Assembly (NCBI GenBank): GCA_019912965.1
Contig: JAIOHM010000035.1
Span: forward strand, 1 to 32,657
Reading direction: 5' to 3'
DNA: 32,657 nucleotides
From: Anaerolineae bacterium
Lineage (GTDB): Bacteria; Chloroflexota; Anaerolineae; Aggregatilineales; Phototrophicaceae
The translations under genes were made by a program, and so were the position numbers. Position 1 is the stretch's first letter, and the number at the start of each line of letters is the position of its first letter. Under the pieces are notes generated by a model. It did no database searches and was not told where the DNA came from. It worked only from the letters and a program-made list of their open reading frames with translations. Below, in pieces: positions 24,655-32,657 of the stretch.

Positions 24655-25806
24655 TTACGGCTTGAATTGAATCACACCACGCCGCCCGTTGACGCGCCAC
24701 TGAGCATCCAGCCCATCCAGTTTTTCTGCCAAACCGGATGCCAACCCGACAACCGGATCGCTTTTGAGGGTACGCAAAGCCAGCAGCGGTGCAGGAAAAT
24801 ATGCGGTCACATCGGCAAACGAGGTATCCGCAGGCCACAGCGCATCGCCAACCATGCGCCGGTAGTTGGCATCGCCCTTGATGATGACCAACGTGGCATC
24901 CCGGAAAATTCGCCCAAATCGCGCGGGCATATCCCACAGCAAGTAGGCGCTGTTCCAGAAAAAATCCGGGGCAAAGCGCAAACGCCCGTTTTCCAGTGCC
25001 GCCCCTAAACGGTGCGCTAAATTTGCACAGGTGCCGCCTTGCTCACGCATCGCGCCCAGCAGGATATGAGCATCCGCCACAATAGCATCGCTGACGAAAG
25101 TGGGATGCATCTTCAGATGGAAAATTACGTTGTTGCCGGGACGTTCCAGCAAGGCATCCGCCAGCACAAAATCCATCGCCAGTTCTGTGCCCGTGTTATC
25201 CGCAATAAGATGGATAGCCCCGGAACGCCCCATCAGATGGTCAACCGCTTTCGGTGCATCATCACTCAGTAAATCATCATGGCTGCCCTGTGCCCCGTGT
25301 TCCAGCGAGGCAGCAAAACTCAGGTCGATGCGGTTGCCCCACAAATCGGCGTGCAGCAGTGAATGCAGCCGTTCATTGGGTGACATGTCTTTCAGCGCTA
25401 ACACACCTTCCAGCAGACTCCATAACGCACCACTTCCCAATTCCGCCGTTTTTTTGGGCGTAAAAGGATCGTGTCCCGTTTCCCACCAACGCACGGCCTG
25501 AATCAGATGACGGTAGAAGAAGGTTTCAGCAAAGAACCAATCGACGTTATGCCACGTCGCCCCCGGTCGCAGGGCATAACTCGCGTCCCACGATTCGTAA
25601 TCCGGTGCGAGGAGGTGGAGCATGGGAATAGGCGCATTGCTGGCAATTTCCGACTCCAGCAGTTTGAGAGACTCCTGTATCGGGGGCGGATAATCCGGGT
25701 TGAGCGCCAGCGTTTCCCGCACAGTAGCCGGGACACGGTTCAGCATGGTGTCATGGGCGAATGGGTTGGTGTGGTCAGCGCGAATCATGGGTGGTCGAGA
25801 AGCCAT
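24655..25806 (-). CDS. ARMT1/DUF89-type damage-control phosphatase-like protein
   Basis: A 383-aa member of the DUF89 (ARMT1-like) metal-dependent phosphatase family. These enzymes hydrolyse phosphorylated sugars or damaged phospho-metabolites; some family members were described as carboxyl methyltransferases. Diagnostic features are HADLWGNRIDLSFAA, the metal-binding HLIADNTGTELAMDFVLAD, FHLKMHPTFVSDA and the late VIIKGDANYRRMVGD. The ATG at 25806 is chosen: AAGGA is nine bases upstream, whereas the ATG at 25815 touches that site. It is convergent with the MFS gene and divergent from the deoxyribosyltransferase-like gene. Confidence 0.88.
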   Translation of the reverse strand: MASRPPMIRADHTNPFAHDTMLNRVPATVRETLALNPDYPPPIQESLKLLESEIASNAPIPMLHLLAPDYESWDASYALRPGATWHNVDWFFAETFFYRHLIQAVRWWETGHDPFTPKKTAELGSGALWSLLEGVLALKDMSPNERLHSLLHADLWGNRIDLSFAASLEHGAQGSHDDLLSDDAPKAVDHLMGRSGAIHLIADNTGTELAMDFVLADALLERPGNNVIFHLKMHPTFVSDAIVADAHILLGAMREQGGTCANLAHRLGAALENGRLRFAPDFFWNSAYLLWDMPARFGRIFRDATLVIIKGDANYRRMVGDALWPADTSFADVTAYFPAPLLALRTLKSDPVVGLASGLAEKLDGLDAQWRVNGRRGVIQFKP

Positions 25807-25976
25807 GAAATACATTCCTTAGAAGTGATGCGGATTCTTGCTTTTGATAGGCAAATAATTCATTTAGCGTAGAAGATTTTTGCGGTATTCGCTATAGCTG
25901 AAAATGCCACCACGCGGTTTGTGATGTAGAATTCGAAAACAACGCCAGCCTGCATTTTGAATGAAGGACATCGCTT

Positions 25977-26879
25977 ATGTTAAAGAAGTGGAATTTACCG
26001 CTTGATCTCGAAGCTGCCCGCAAGGTGCAGGTATTTTCCGGGGGGGCCTGCAATATTCTGGATAGCAATGGAACGCTGATTCGCAATCAGGAACGTGACG
26101 AGATCAACGATTGGATGAGCAGCAAGAACATTCTGCTTTTCGATCCGCAAATTCACCCCGATACACACAACGTCGAATACGATTATGAGGTTCACGCACC
26201 GCTGGAAGCCGCCGCCCGCAAATCAGCGATTATCAATCTGTTTGAAATTTCACCTCGTACTTTTGGCGGCGTGACCAGTTTGGAAATCGCTATCGAAGAA
26301 TTCCGGCAGGAACACCCGACCATCATCTTTTTCTCGGATGGCAACCACAGTCTGGACATCATCCCGGCGCACTCGCGTGATGGCTACCCGTTGTTTGCCC
26401 CGTATGCCATCCGGGACACGGAAGAAAATATGAAGGCTCATTACCGGGAGATGATTAAAAACGCTAACCGGATGCGGCAGTATTTGATGCGTTTTGCCGA
26501 CCAGCTTCCGGCGCTGACGGTCAGCTTTGATAGCGACAGCTATCAGGGTGATATTGTCATCAGTCCACGACGAATGCACGCGGTAGAGTTGTTCACAGCC
26601 GTGACACAAGCCGCTTCTGGCAAACGTTCCAATGTGAATTTTACAGGCGGTGACGAAGCCCGCGATGCTAAAGGTTATCCCATATTCATTGCGCCGCTGG
26701 AACCGCGTTTGCTGGATTTGCATTTGTATCTCGATCAATATGTAGACGAGGCCAATCTGCTGCGGCGGGCGATCTGTGAACTGGTGCATATCAATGTGTT
26801 CGTGCGGGTGGTTTATACTCAAAAGACGGCGGTTGCTGCCTTGGACAGTCTGTTACGCTATAAGAAATTGATCGAATAA
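25977..26879 (+). CDS. Nucleoside 2-deoxyribosyltransferase-like protein (putative)
   Basis: A 300-aa cytoplasmic protein. The N-terminal half (about 18-125) looks like the nucleoside 2-deoxyribosyltransferase fold, itself close to TIR: a first strand VQVFSGGACN, a middle ILLFDPQIHPDTH, and a helix-strand LFEISPRTFGGVTSLEIAIEEF whose Glu would match the family's catalytic site. The next strand reads HPTIIFFSDGN. The C-terminal half (about 140-300) is unlike any family I recognise. AAGGA lies eight bases before the ATG. The call is moderate; a TIR-like NAD hydrolase or a non-catalytic relative are alternatives. It is the only gene between the divergent DUF89 gene and the sugar dehydrogenase. 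Confidence 0.5.
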   Translation: MLKKWNLPLDLEAARKVQVFSGGACNILDSNGTLIRNQERDEINDWMSSKNILLFDPQIHPDTHNVEYDYEVHAPLEAAARKSAIINLFEISPRTFGGVTSLEIAIEEFRQEHPTIIFFSDGNHSLDIIPAHSRDGYPLFAPYAIRDTEENMKAHYREMIKNANRMRQYLMRFADQLPALTVSFDSDSYQGDIVISPRRMHAVELFTAVTQAASGKRSNVNFTGGDEARDAKGYPIFIAPLEPRLLDLHLYLDQYVDEANLLRRAICELVHINVFVRVVYTQKTAVAALDSLLRYKKLIE

Positions 26880-26929
26880 CGTATCTTTTGCAACCCAAAA
26901 ACGGTGTTTTTAAGATATAAGGCATATAC

Positions 26930-29200
26930 ATGGATTTGTTATTTATGCGACATCTGCGCCGTTTGTTGTTATGCGGTTTATGGGTAGTGTTAGCAGGCAT
27001 AAATTGGCAGGTGGATGCTGCGCCGCTAACAGCTCTACCCACTGGTTTCCGCACAGTATTGGTGACGACCGGATTGCAATCGCCCACCGCAATGGCTTTT
27101 GCCCCGGATGGACGTTTGTTCGTGGCGGAGCAGCGCGGTAATTTGCGCGTAATTCAAAACGGGACTCTGCTTTCATCTCCCTTCCTCTCGCTCACAGTGA
27201 ATTTTTTAGGCGAACGCGGCTTGCTCGGCCTTGCCTTTGATCCCAACTTTAATGCCAATAACTACATCTATATCTACTACACCACCGCCACCAGCCCAAT
27301 TCATAATCGCATCGTCCGTTATACTGCGAACGGGAATGTGGTTGTACCGGGCAGCGCCTTCCCCCTGCTTGATCTGAATAACTTGAGTGCTGCCAGCAAC
27401 CACAATGGCGGCGCGATGCACTTCGGCCCGGATGGCAAACTGTATGTCGCCGTTGGGGAAAATGCCAACAAACCCTATTCGCAGGATTTCACGAATTTGC
27501 TCGGCAAGATGCTGCGGATCAACAGTAACGGCTCGATTCCATCGGATAATCCTTTTTATAACACCGCTTCTGGGAATAATCGGGCAATCTGGGCGTTGGG
27601 TTTACGCAACCCGTTTACCTTCGCCTTCCAACCCGGCACCGGACGCATGTTTATTAATGATGTGGGGGCAGGAACGTGGGAGGAGATCAACGACGGCATC
27701 GCCGGGTCAAATTACGGTTGGCCGACCTATGAAGGGCCGACGAACGTCCCCGGTTATCGCAGCCCACTGCTGGCTTACCCGCATCAGGATGGTGCTTATA
27801 ACGGCTGTGCCATCACTGGCGGAACATTCTATAACCCGTCCGTGCTGGAATTCCCGGTGAGCTATGTCGGTAGTTATTTCTTCGCCGATTATTGCAGCAA
27901 CTTTATCCGGCGGTTTAACCCGGTGAATGGCATTTCCTATGCCTTTGCCAGCAATACGCACAACAATATTGTTGATTTGAAAGTTGGGCCGGACGGCTAT
28001 CTGTATTATCTGGCGCGGGGTACCAGCAGCACCGATGGACGGGTTTACCGGATTGAATACGATCTGGAGTTGACGCCGCCCTCAATCACCCAGCATCCGC
28101 AAAACCTGCTGCTGGCGGTGGGGGAGATGGCACAATTCCAGTGTGCGGCGCAGGGCACACCGCCCTTCACCTATCAATGGCAGCGTAACACGGTCAATAT
28201 TCCCGGTGCGACCGCCGCTAAGTACACCATTTCAACCGTCTCCTTAAGCGATAACGGAGCGAACTTCCGCTGTGTGGTGAATAATCCAGCCGGCAGCACC
28301 ACCAGCAATCCTGCAACCCTAACCGTAATCGACGGCTCTCGCCCGACAGCCACCATTGATACCCCAACCGTTGGAACACTCTATCAGGCTGGGCAAACCA
28401 TCAGCTACAGCGGGGCTGGATTGGATGCTGACGAAGGCGATTTACCCGCTTCGGCTTTTGAGTGGGAAGTAGTATTCCATCATGACATCCACACCCATCC
28501 CTTTGTGCTGCCATATTCCGGTGCGACAGGCGGCACATTTGATACACCCACCGAAAGTCACTCGGCCACCAATGTGTGGTATCGAATCCGGCTGACCGTG
28601 ACCGATGCTACCGGACTAACCCGCACGGTCACGCGCGACGTTCGCCCGCAGATTACCCTCGTGTCGCTGCGTTCGGCCCGCACTGGCTTACAGATTAATG
28701 TGGATGGTGTGCCCTATTACACCCCGGCAGTGATTAGCGAAATTGTGGGCACAATCTGGAATGTGGAAGCCGTCAGCCCGCAAATTCTGCCGGAGACGCT
28801 CAAATGGGTGTTCGAGTCGTGGTCAGACGGTGGTGCTGCATCCCATAACATCACCATTCCGGCAGGCAATCCAACCTATAGGGCTGAATTTTTCGGCTGC
28901 CCGATCATTGACCCGGCATTGCCCAACGCCGCGCCACAGCGTAACTTCTTCAATAGCGATACAGCCGTGCTGACTTGGACGCGCGTACCCTGGTCAACCG
29001 GATACTGGATTCAGGTGGATAACAGTCCGGCATTTAACGACCCGGAATTTAGCGATGACACACTCACTGCCGATCAGCTTTCGGTCACGATTCCGGATTT
29101 GCGCGACTGTACCTATCATTGGCGTATCCGCGCCAAAAACGCGAATGGCATATGGGGAATTGTCAGTGACGCCGATTCATTTGTGATCGACGCACCCTGA
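26930..29200 (+). CDS. Secreted PQQ-dependent sugar dehydrogenase with Ig-like and FN3-like domains
   Basis: A 756-aa exported protein. A signal peptide occupies about residues 1-31. The glucose/sorbosone dehydrogenase propeller (about 35-380) shows SPTAMAFAPDGRLFVAEQ, GERGLLGLAFDPNF, NHNGGAMHFGPDGKLYVAVG, LGKMLRI and WALGLRNPFTF, all typical of PQQ-dependent soluble aldose dehydrogenases. An Ig-like domain (about 385-465) follows with ITQHPQNLLLAVGE and FRCVVNNPAG. A further beta domain with HHDIHTHPF and a C-terminal FN3-like region (about 650-756) follow. AAGG is seven bases before the ATG. The enzyme would oxidise sugars outside the cell. No sorting signal or transmembrane anchor is seen at the C-terminus. 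Confidence 0.9.
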   Translation: MDLLFMRHLRRLLLCGLWVVLAGINWQVDAAPLTALPTGFRTVLVTTGLQSPTAMAFAPDGRLFVAEQRGNLRVIQNGTLLSSPFLSLTVNFLGERGLLGLAFDPNFNANNYIYIYYTTATSPIHNRIVRYTANGNVVVPGSAFPLLDLNNLSAASNHNGGAMHFGPDGKLYVAVGENANKPYSQDFTNLLGKMLRINSNGSIPSDNPFYNTASGNNRAIWALGLRNPFTFAFQPGTGRMFINDVGAGTWEEINDGIAGSNYGWPTYEGPTNVPGYRSPLLAYPHQDGAYNGCAITGGTFYNPSVLEFPVSYVGSYFFADYCSNFIRRFNPVNGISYAFASNTHNNIVDLKVGPDGYLYYLARGTSSTDGRVYRIEYDLELTPPSITQHPQNLLLAVGEMAQFQCAAQGTPPFTYQWQRNTVNIPGATAAKYTISTVSLSDNGANFRCVVNNPAGSTTSNPATLTVIDGSRPTATIDTPTVGTLYQAGQTISYSGAGLDADEGDLPASAFEWEVVFHHDIHTHPFVLPYSGATGGTFDTPTESHSATNVWYRIRLTVTDATGLTRTVTRDVRPQITLVSLRSARTGLQINVDGVPYYTPAVISEIVGTIWNVEAVSPQILPETLKWVFESWSDGGAASHNITIPAGNPTYRAEFFGCPIIDPALPNAAPQRNFFNSDTAVLTWTRVPWSTGYWIQVDNSPAFNDPEFSDDTLTADQLSVTIPDLRDCTYHWRIRAKNANGIWGIVSDADSFVIDAP

Positions 29201-29214
29201 TCGAACGTGCAATA

Positions 29215-29238
29215 TGGGGCGGTACACACCCCGCCCCA
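29215..29238. terminator. GC-rich hairpin between convergent genes
   Basis: TGGGGCGG-TACACACC-CCGCCCCA forms an 8-bp stem 14 bases after the sugar dehydrogenase stop. There is no T-tract, so it may be a weak terminator or a degenerate REP-like repeat. Confidence 0.45.
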
Positions 29239-29272
29239 AACCGCTTCACTCCACAGCATGGGCATAATGCTT

Positions 29273-30199
29273 CTATGTGGCTTTTGTTAAGCCCAGTTGT
29301 TCTCGCACAAAAGATAACCGATCTTCGCGGATTTCGTCCAGTGCCATTGCATGTTCGGTCTTGTACACTTTTAACGTTTTTGGCTCAACTGCCGCCGCGA
29401 AGAACGCATCAACATCGTCTTGTGGGGTGTAAAAATCCTCCGTTCCCATCTGGAACAGAACCGGCGCACCTGCTTGAGCAATAAAGCGAGTCGGCGCAAT
29501 TTCATCCATATGGGCTTTGTATTCGGCTAATCCAGCAGTATCTTCCGCCACGCCGAACAGCATCCACTGATTGAAATTGGAAGCCGCCGCGATGATGACA
29601 TACGCTTTCGCCCGGTGATCGACGCCCGCCAGCAGCGACCCGTACATACCGCCGAAATCATGTCCCACATACATCACCCGTTCGGCATCAATATTCGGCT
29701 GTGCCAGCAGCACATCCAGACCGCGCCGCAGTTCAATCACCTGCCGGATGGCATCGTCATAATCGCTTTCCAGCGAACGCCCTTGCTGATACCATGTCGG
29801 TTCTGACCACATCGTCGAAACCAGCAGCGACATCACACCATCGGTTTTTGCCAGCGATACTGCTTCCTCCAAAAACTGCGTGCGGTTCGATGTTGGCGAT
29901 GACGGCTCATACCAATGCACATAAAGCACGCCGGGGAATGGGCCTTCTCCCGGCGGCACGACTAAATAAGCCGTGATCGGGTCGCCCGTGACCGGACTTG
30001 GATAAGCAATATCTTTGACGGTGACATCCTCCATCTGTGTTTCGGTAGAGGCCTCGGTAATGACTAACGGCGCACTCTGGTCATAATCAAACATAGCGGT
30101 CAGTTCCTCTGGTAAAGGTTCGGGCGTGGCTTCCTGTGCCATCAGTGGCAGGCTGGTCGCCAATAGCACAATCAACAGGACTAGGGCTTTCTTGAACAT
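29273..30199 (-). CDS. Exported dienelactone-hydrolase-like protein with Asp nucleophile
   Basis: A 308-aa alpha/beta hydrolase with a signal peptide (MFKKALVLLIVLLATSLPLMAQEA). The core begins at about residue 70 (PVTGDPITAYLVVP, FPGVLYVHWYEP), as in dienelactone hydrolases. The nucleophile elbow reads YVGHDFGGMYG, with Asp where most of the family has Cys or Ser. The acid and base probably lie in GTEDFYTPQDD and KTEHAMALDE. Asp nucleophiles are typical of haloalkane dehalogenases and epoxide hydrolases. ATG 30199 is chosen; a TTG two codons earlier has similar spacing to AAGG. It is convergent with the sugar dehydrogenase. Confidence 0.82.
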   Translation of the reverse strand: MFKKALVLLIVLLATSLPLMAQEATPEPLPEELTAMFDYDQSAPLVITEASTETQMEDVTVKDIAYPSPVTGDPITAYLVVPPGEGPFPGVLYVHWYEPSSPTSNRTQFLEEAVSLAKTDGVMSLLVSTMWSEPTWYQQGRSLESDYDDAIRQVIELRRGLDVLLAQPNIDAERVMYVGHDFGGMYGSLLAGVDHRAKAYVIIAAASNFNQWMLFGVAEDTAGLAEYKAHMDEIAPTRFIAQAGAPVLFQMGTEDFYTPQDDVDAFFAAAVEPKTLKVYKTEHAMALDEIREDRLSFVREQLGLTKAT

Positions 30200-30222
30200 C
30201 TGCAATCTGCCTTTCAGTTATT

Positions 30223-30252
30223 TATACCACTGAATCTATTCATACTGGTATA
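30223..30252. promoter_or_regulatory. Inverted repeat upstream of the exported hydrolase
   Basis: TATACCA (30223-30229) and TGGTATA (30246-30252) are perfect inverted arms, with GAAT-CT-ATTC nested inside. The site lies about 25-55 bases upstream of the hydrolase start and could be an operator. Confidence 0.45.
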
Positions 30253-30308
30253 AAAAGGTTCAGCAGTATATGGGGTTTGTTCCTAAACCCGTGTAAAATT
30301 TGTTGTAG

Positions 30309-30329
30309 GGGCGAACGGTCCGTTCGCCC
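30309..30329. repeat. REP-like palindrome
   Basis: GGGCGAACGG-T-CCGTTCGCCC is a perfect 10-bp inverted repeat with a one-base centre, preceded by TTGTAG. It looks like one of the GTAGGGGCG-type intergenic repeats common in Chloroflexota and other genomes. It lies just upstream of the CGNR gene. Confidence 0.7.
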
Positions 30330-30371
30330 ACCAACCCAATTCCTTTGGAATATCCTTATTTATTGAGTGCC

Positions 30372-30992
30372 ATGAACGATCTGCAAACCATCCCTTTTCC
30401 GGTACGCTTGGGCGGTCATCTCGCGCTGGACTTCACCAACACAGTGGAATTTCAGCATACCGAGGATGCCAAAGAATTTCTGCACTCGTATCAGCATGTG
30501 CTGGCATGGTGTTGGAAATCCGCTTTACTGCCGGATGCTTTAGCCGAAAACTTTCGGCACATCGCCGCTGCCGACCCCGCCCAGGCCGAAGCCGCTTTTC
30601 AATCCGCGTTGGCGCTGCGTCATGCCATCAAATCCCTGTTTGTTGCCGTCACCCAATCGGCTGAACCCGCCCCCGAAGCACAGACTATTTTTAAAACGGC
30701 AGTCACCAGTGCCGAGTCACACCGCACAATTGAATTCGTGAACGGACGACCCCTATGGACATGGGCAGATGAGCCGGATAATTTAGACCGCCCGCTGTGG
30801 CCGATCACGCTGGCGGCGATGGAATTATTCACCTCCCCTCAACTGGAGCAGGTGCGCCAATGCCCGAACTGCGGTTGGCTGTTCGTGGATACCAGCCGCA
30901 ACCGTACCCGCCGCTGGTGCAGCATGGAAGTCTGCGGCAGTCAGATGAAATCCAAACGGCAGTATCAGCGGAAGTTAGCGGGCAAGGCGTAA
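30372..30992 (+). CDS. ABATE/CGNR zinc-finger transcriptional regulator
   Basis: A 206-aa protein. The N-terminal ABATE domain is typified by RLGGHLALDFTNTVEF and a long helical region with ALALRHAIKSLFVAV. The C-terminal CGNR-type zinc finger carries CPNCGWLFVDTSRNRTRRWCSMEVCGS, the four Cys being Cx2C...Cx4C. The family's name motif CGNR is CGSQ here, followed by the expected basic tail (KSKRQYQRK). Family members are thought to be DNA-binding stress regulators. ATG 30372 is chosen; only a TTG in poor context lies upstream. It stands alone on the plus strand between divergent and downstream genes. Confidence 0.88.
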   Translation: MNDLQTIPFPVRLGGHLALDFTNTVEFQHTEDAKEFLHSYQHVLAWCWKSALLPDALAENFRHIAAADPAQAEAAFQSALALRHAIKSLFVAVTQSAEPAPEAQTIFKTAVTSAESHRTIEFVNGRPLWTWADEPDNLDRPLWPITLAAMELFTSPQLEQVRQCPNCGWLFVDTSRNRTRRWCSMEVCGSQMKSKRQYQRKLAGKA

Positions 30993-31189
30993 GGCTTTGT
31001 ATCTTTCGCCTGATGATTTACTTGACACACCCCTTTGAATGTGTTCCACTTTTGTTAAAGAGTTTGCTTAAGCCACCTACCCACAATCAGGAGAAAATTA
31101 ATCCTTAAATCGCTGTCTTTCATACCAATCGTGGTCGTATCTGTTCTGGCTTAAACTAACGCTATCTAATTAGTTTTTAAGAGGCAAAA

Positions 31190-32554
31190 ATGACCAGAAA
31201 TTTTAGACTTTCACGACGTAATTTTTTAAAGGCAGCCGGTGTTGGCGCTGCCGCCTCAGCAGCTTCCCTCCCCACCTTCCACGCATTGTCCAAACCAGCC
31301 CATCGGCTGAGTGGCGAACTGAAAATCCTCCAGTGGAGTCACTTTGTCCCCAACCATGACAAATGGTTTGGCCCGTTTGCTAGGGCGTGGGGCGAAGCCA
31401 ACGGCGTCACAGTGACCGTTGACCACATCAACAATGCCGATATTCCAGCCGCCGCCGCCGCCGAAATCACTGCTGGCGAAGGCCACGATTTGATCGAATA
31501 CATCTTCCCGCCGTCGGCGTTGGAACCCAGCGTCCTCGACCTGAAAGATGTCTATGACGAAGCCGTTGCGCGCTTTGGCGAACAGATCAGCCTGTGTTCC
31601 CGCGCCAGCTTCAATCCCGTGACGGGCAAACATTTCGGCTTCTCGCATGGTTGGGTGCCGGATCCGGGTGATTATCGCAAGAGCCTTTGGGAGCAGGTCG
31701 GAATGCCAAACGGCCCGACGACATGGCAAGAACTGCTCGAAGGCGGCGCGATGATTAAAGACCAACTCGGCATTCAGATGGGCATCGGCATGTCACAGGA
31801 GATCGACTCCAACATGGCTGGGCGCGGTTTGATCTGGTCGTTTGGTGGCGCGGAACAAACCGAAGACGGACAGGTTGCCATCAATTCGCCGGAAGTTGTG
31901 GCGGCTGTCGCTTTCATGAAAGAACTCTACGAACGTGCCATGACGCCGGAAGTGTTTAGTTGGACAGCGGCTTCCAACAATCAGCTTTTGGTCGCGGGTC
32001 AGGCCTCGTACATCCTGAATTCAATTTCGGCTTACCGTACCGCCCAGAAGATTGACCCCACCGTAGCCGACGACATCCACTTCCTGCCTGCGCTGAAAGG
32101 CCCCGGCGGTGTTGGACTGGTCAGCGAACACCTGATCCCGACTTATATTGTCCCCAGCCATGCAGCCAATCCGGATGCGGCTAAAGAATTCCTCCTGCAT
32201 CTGGTCGCCAACTACAATCAGGCCGTTTTCAACTCCGAACTCTACACCTTCCCGGCCTTCGCCAGCACCGCACCCCAATTGACGGAAGAGGGCGGCTGGC
32301 TGGATGTCGATCCGTTCGGGTCGCGCCCGGTAGACAAGTTGAAACTGCTGAAGGACTCGGCCTCATGGAGCACTGTGATCGGGCATCCCGGCCCGGCTAA
32401 TGCGGCCATTGGCGAAGTCTTTGGCACGTTTATCATCCCCAACATGTATGCGAAGGCTGCGCGCGGCGAAATGACGCCGGAAGAAGCCGTGGCCGAAGCC
32501 GAATCACTGATGATCCCGATTTTCGATAAATGGCGTCAGCAGGGTTTGATCTAG
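31190..32554 (+). CDS. ABC transporter substrate-binding protein, Tat-exported (family 1)
   Basis: A 454-aa extracellular solute-binding protein of the UgpB/MalE type. A Tat signal lies at the N-terminus: the twin-arginine motif SRRNFLK (residues 8-14) and a hydrophobic AAGVGAAASAASLP. The mature part opens LKILQWSHFVP, and HDLIEYIFPPSAL, TWQELLEGGAM and INSPEVVAAVAFMKELYE are typical of sugar or glycerol-phosphate binders. GAGG lies five bases before the ATG. The probable permease and ATPase genes should follow to the right of the window. A 27-bp inverted repeat follows the stop. The 197 bases upstream (30993-31189) hold no gene and no clear promoter. Confidence 0.92.
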   Translation: MTRNFRLSRRNFLKAAGVGAAASAASLPTFHALSKPAHRLSGELKILQWSHFVPNHDKWFGPFARAWGEANGVTVTVDHINNADIPAAAAAEITAGEGHDLIEYIFPPSALEPSVLDLKDVYDEAVARFGEQISLCSRASFNPVTGKHFGFSHGWVPDPGDYRKSLWEQVGMPNGPTTWQELLEGGAMIKDQLGIQMGIGMSQEIDSNMAGRGLIWSFGGAEQTEDGQVAINSPEVVAAVAFMKELYERAMTPEVFSWTAASNNQLLVAGQASYILNSISAYRTAQKIDPTVADDIHFLPALKGPGGVGLVSEHLIPTYIVPSHAANPDAAKEFLLHLVANYNQAVFNSELYTFPAFASTAPQLTEEGGWLDVDPFGSRPVDKLKLLKDSASWSTVIGHPGPANAAIGEVFGTFIIPNMYAKAARGEMTPEEAVAEAESLMIPIFDKWRQQGLI

Positions 32555-32563
32555 CATTACCAC

Positions 32564-32590
32564 GTAAGGGCGCACTTGTTGCGCCCTTAC
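32564..32590. repeat. Strong inverted repeat after the substrate-binding gene
   Basis: GTAAGGGCGCA-CTTGT-TGCGCCCTTAC has perfect 11-bp arms and a 5-base loop, 10 bases past the stop. It matches the GTAGGGGCGC-type dispersed repeats. With no clean T-tract it may act as an attenuator, an mRNA stabiliser or simply a REP-like element. Confidence 0.7.
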
Positions 32591-32657
32591 CATATATTTA
32601 TGCCTTTTAACTTTTAAATACGGATATGTATTCTGCCTTATTCCCCCTCCCTATAGC

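Noticed and set aside
25977..26879. Deoxyribosyltransferase/TIR-like gene as part of an antiphage system
   Set aside because: Its neighbours are metabolic and no effector, sensor or nuclease partner is present.
26893..26912. Hairpin AAAAAC-GGT-GTTTTT after the deoxyribosyltransferase-like gene
   Set aside because: The stem is AT-only apart from one pair and too weak to call a terminator.
1..32657. tRNA or rRNA genes and a phage or integrated plasmid
   Set aside because: No cloverleaf or rRNA sequence was seen in the short intergenic gaps, and no phage, integrase or conjugation genes occur beyond the IS3 end.

Overview
The window reads as a chromosomal segment of a free-living bacterium. The gene content suggests Chloroflexota, probably an Anaerolineae-like lineage: futalosine menaquinone genes, a PQQ-type sugar dehydrogenase with Ig-like domains, an ABATE/CGNR regulator, Tat-exported sugar-binding protein and TolB-like blades. 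No rRNA, tRNA or universal marker protein is present, so this placement is inference. Most of the window is ordinary housekeeping and metabolic sequence. The left edge carries the end of an IS3-family element that has cut into an already broken DUF4145 gene.

Positions 801-8856 (minus strand) form a tightly packed operon for the futalosine route to menaquinone. Its order is mqnE, an uncharacterised 297-aa protein, a small membrane protein, mqnA, three tandem paralogous kinase-fold phosphotransferases, a VOC-fold protein and mqnC. Several junctions have ATGA overlaps or no gap. A sigma-70-like promoter (8934-8962) with an overlapping cluster of inverted repeats lies upstream, and an intrinsic terminator (722-760) lies downstream. 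mqnB and mqnD are not in the window. The kinase triplet and the two unknown proteins inside a menaquinone operon are the most interesting part of the window.

Positions 9018-12105 hold two tandem orphan beta-propeller blades, a membrane-anchored beta-propeller protein with a small membrane partner, and an alpha/beta hydrolase. At 12153-14348 a TetR regulator, apparently starting at AUA, is divergent from a cytochrome P450. Positions 14387-15626 hold cmk and an unknown protein. Positions 16076-17808 are a three-gene operon: a sigma-70-type factor, a protein with an HTH-like region and a Cys/His cluster, and a small basic-tailed protein. A perfect inverted repeat precedes it.

Positions 17810-25806 hold alanine dehydrogenase, an S10 serine peptidase, an OmpR-type two-component system with an exported Gly/Met-rich repeat protein, an MFS exporter and an ARMT1/DUF89-type protein. 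Positions 25977-32554 hold a putative nucleoside-deoxyribosyltransferase-like protein, a large secreted sugar dehydrogenase, an exported hydrolase with an Asp nucleophile, a CGNR regulator and a Tat-dependent ABC substrate-binding protein. The permeases of that transporter probably lie beyond the right edge.
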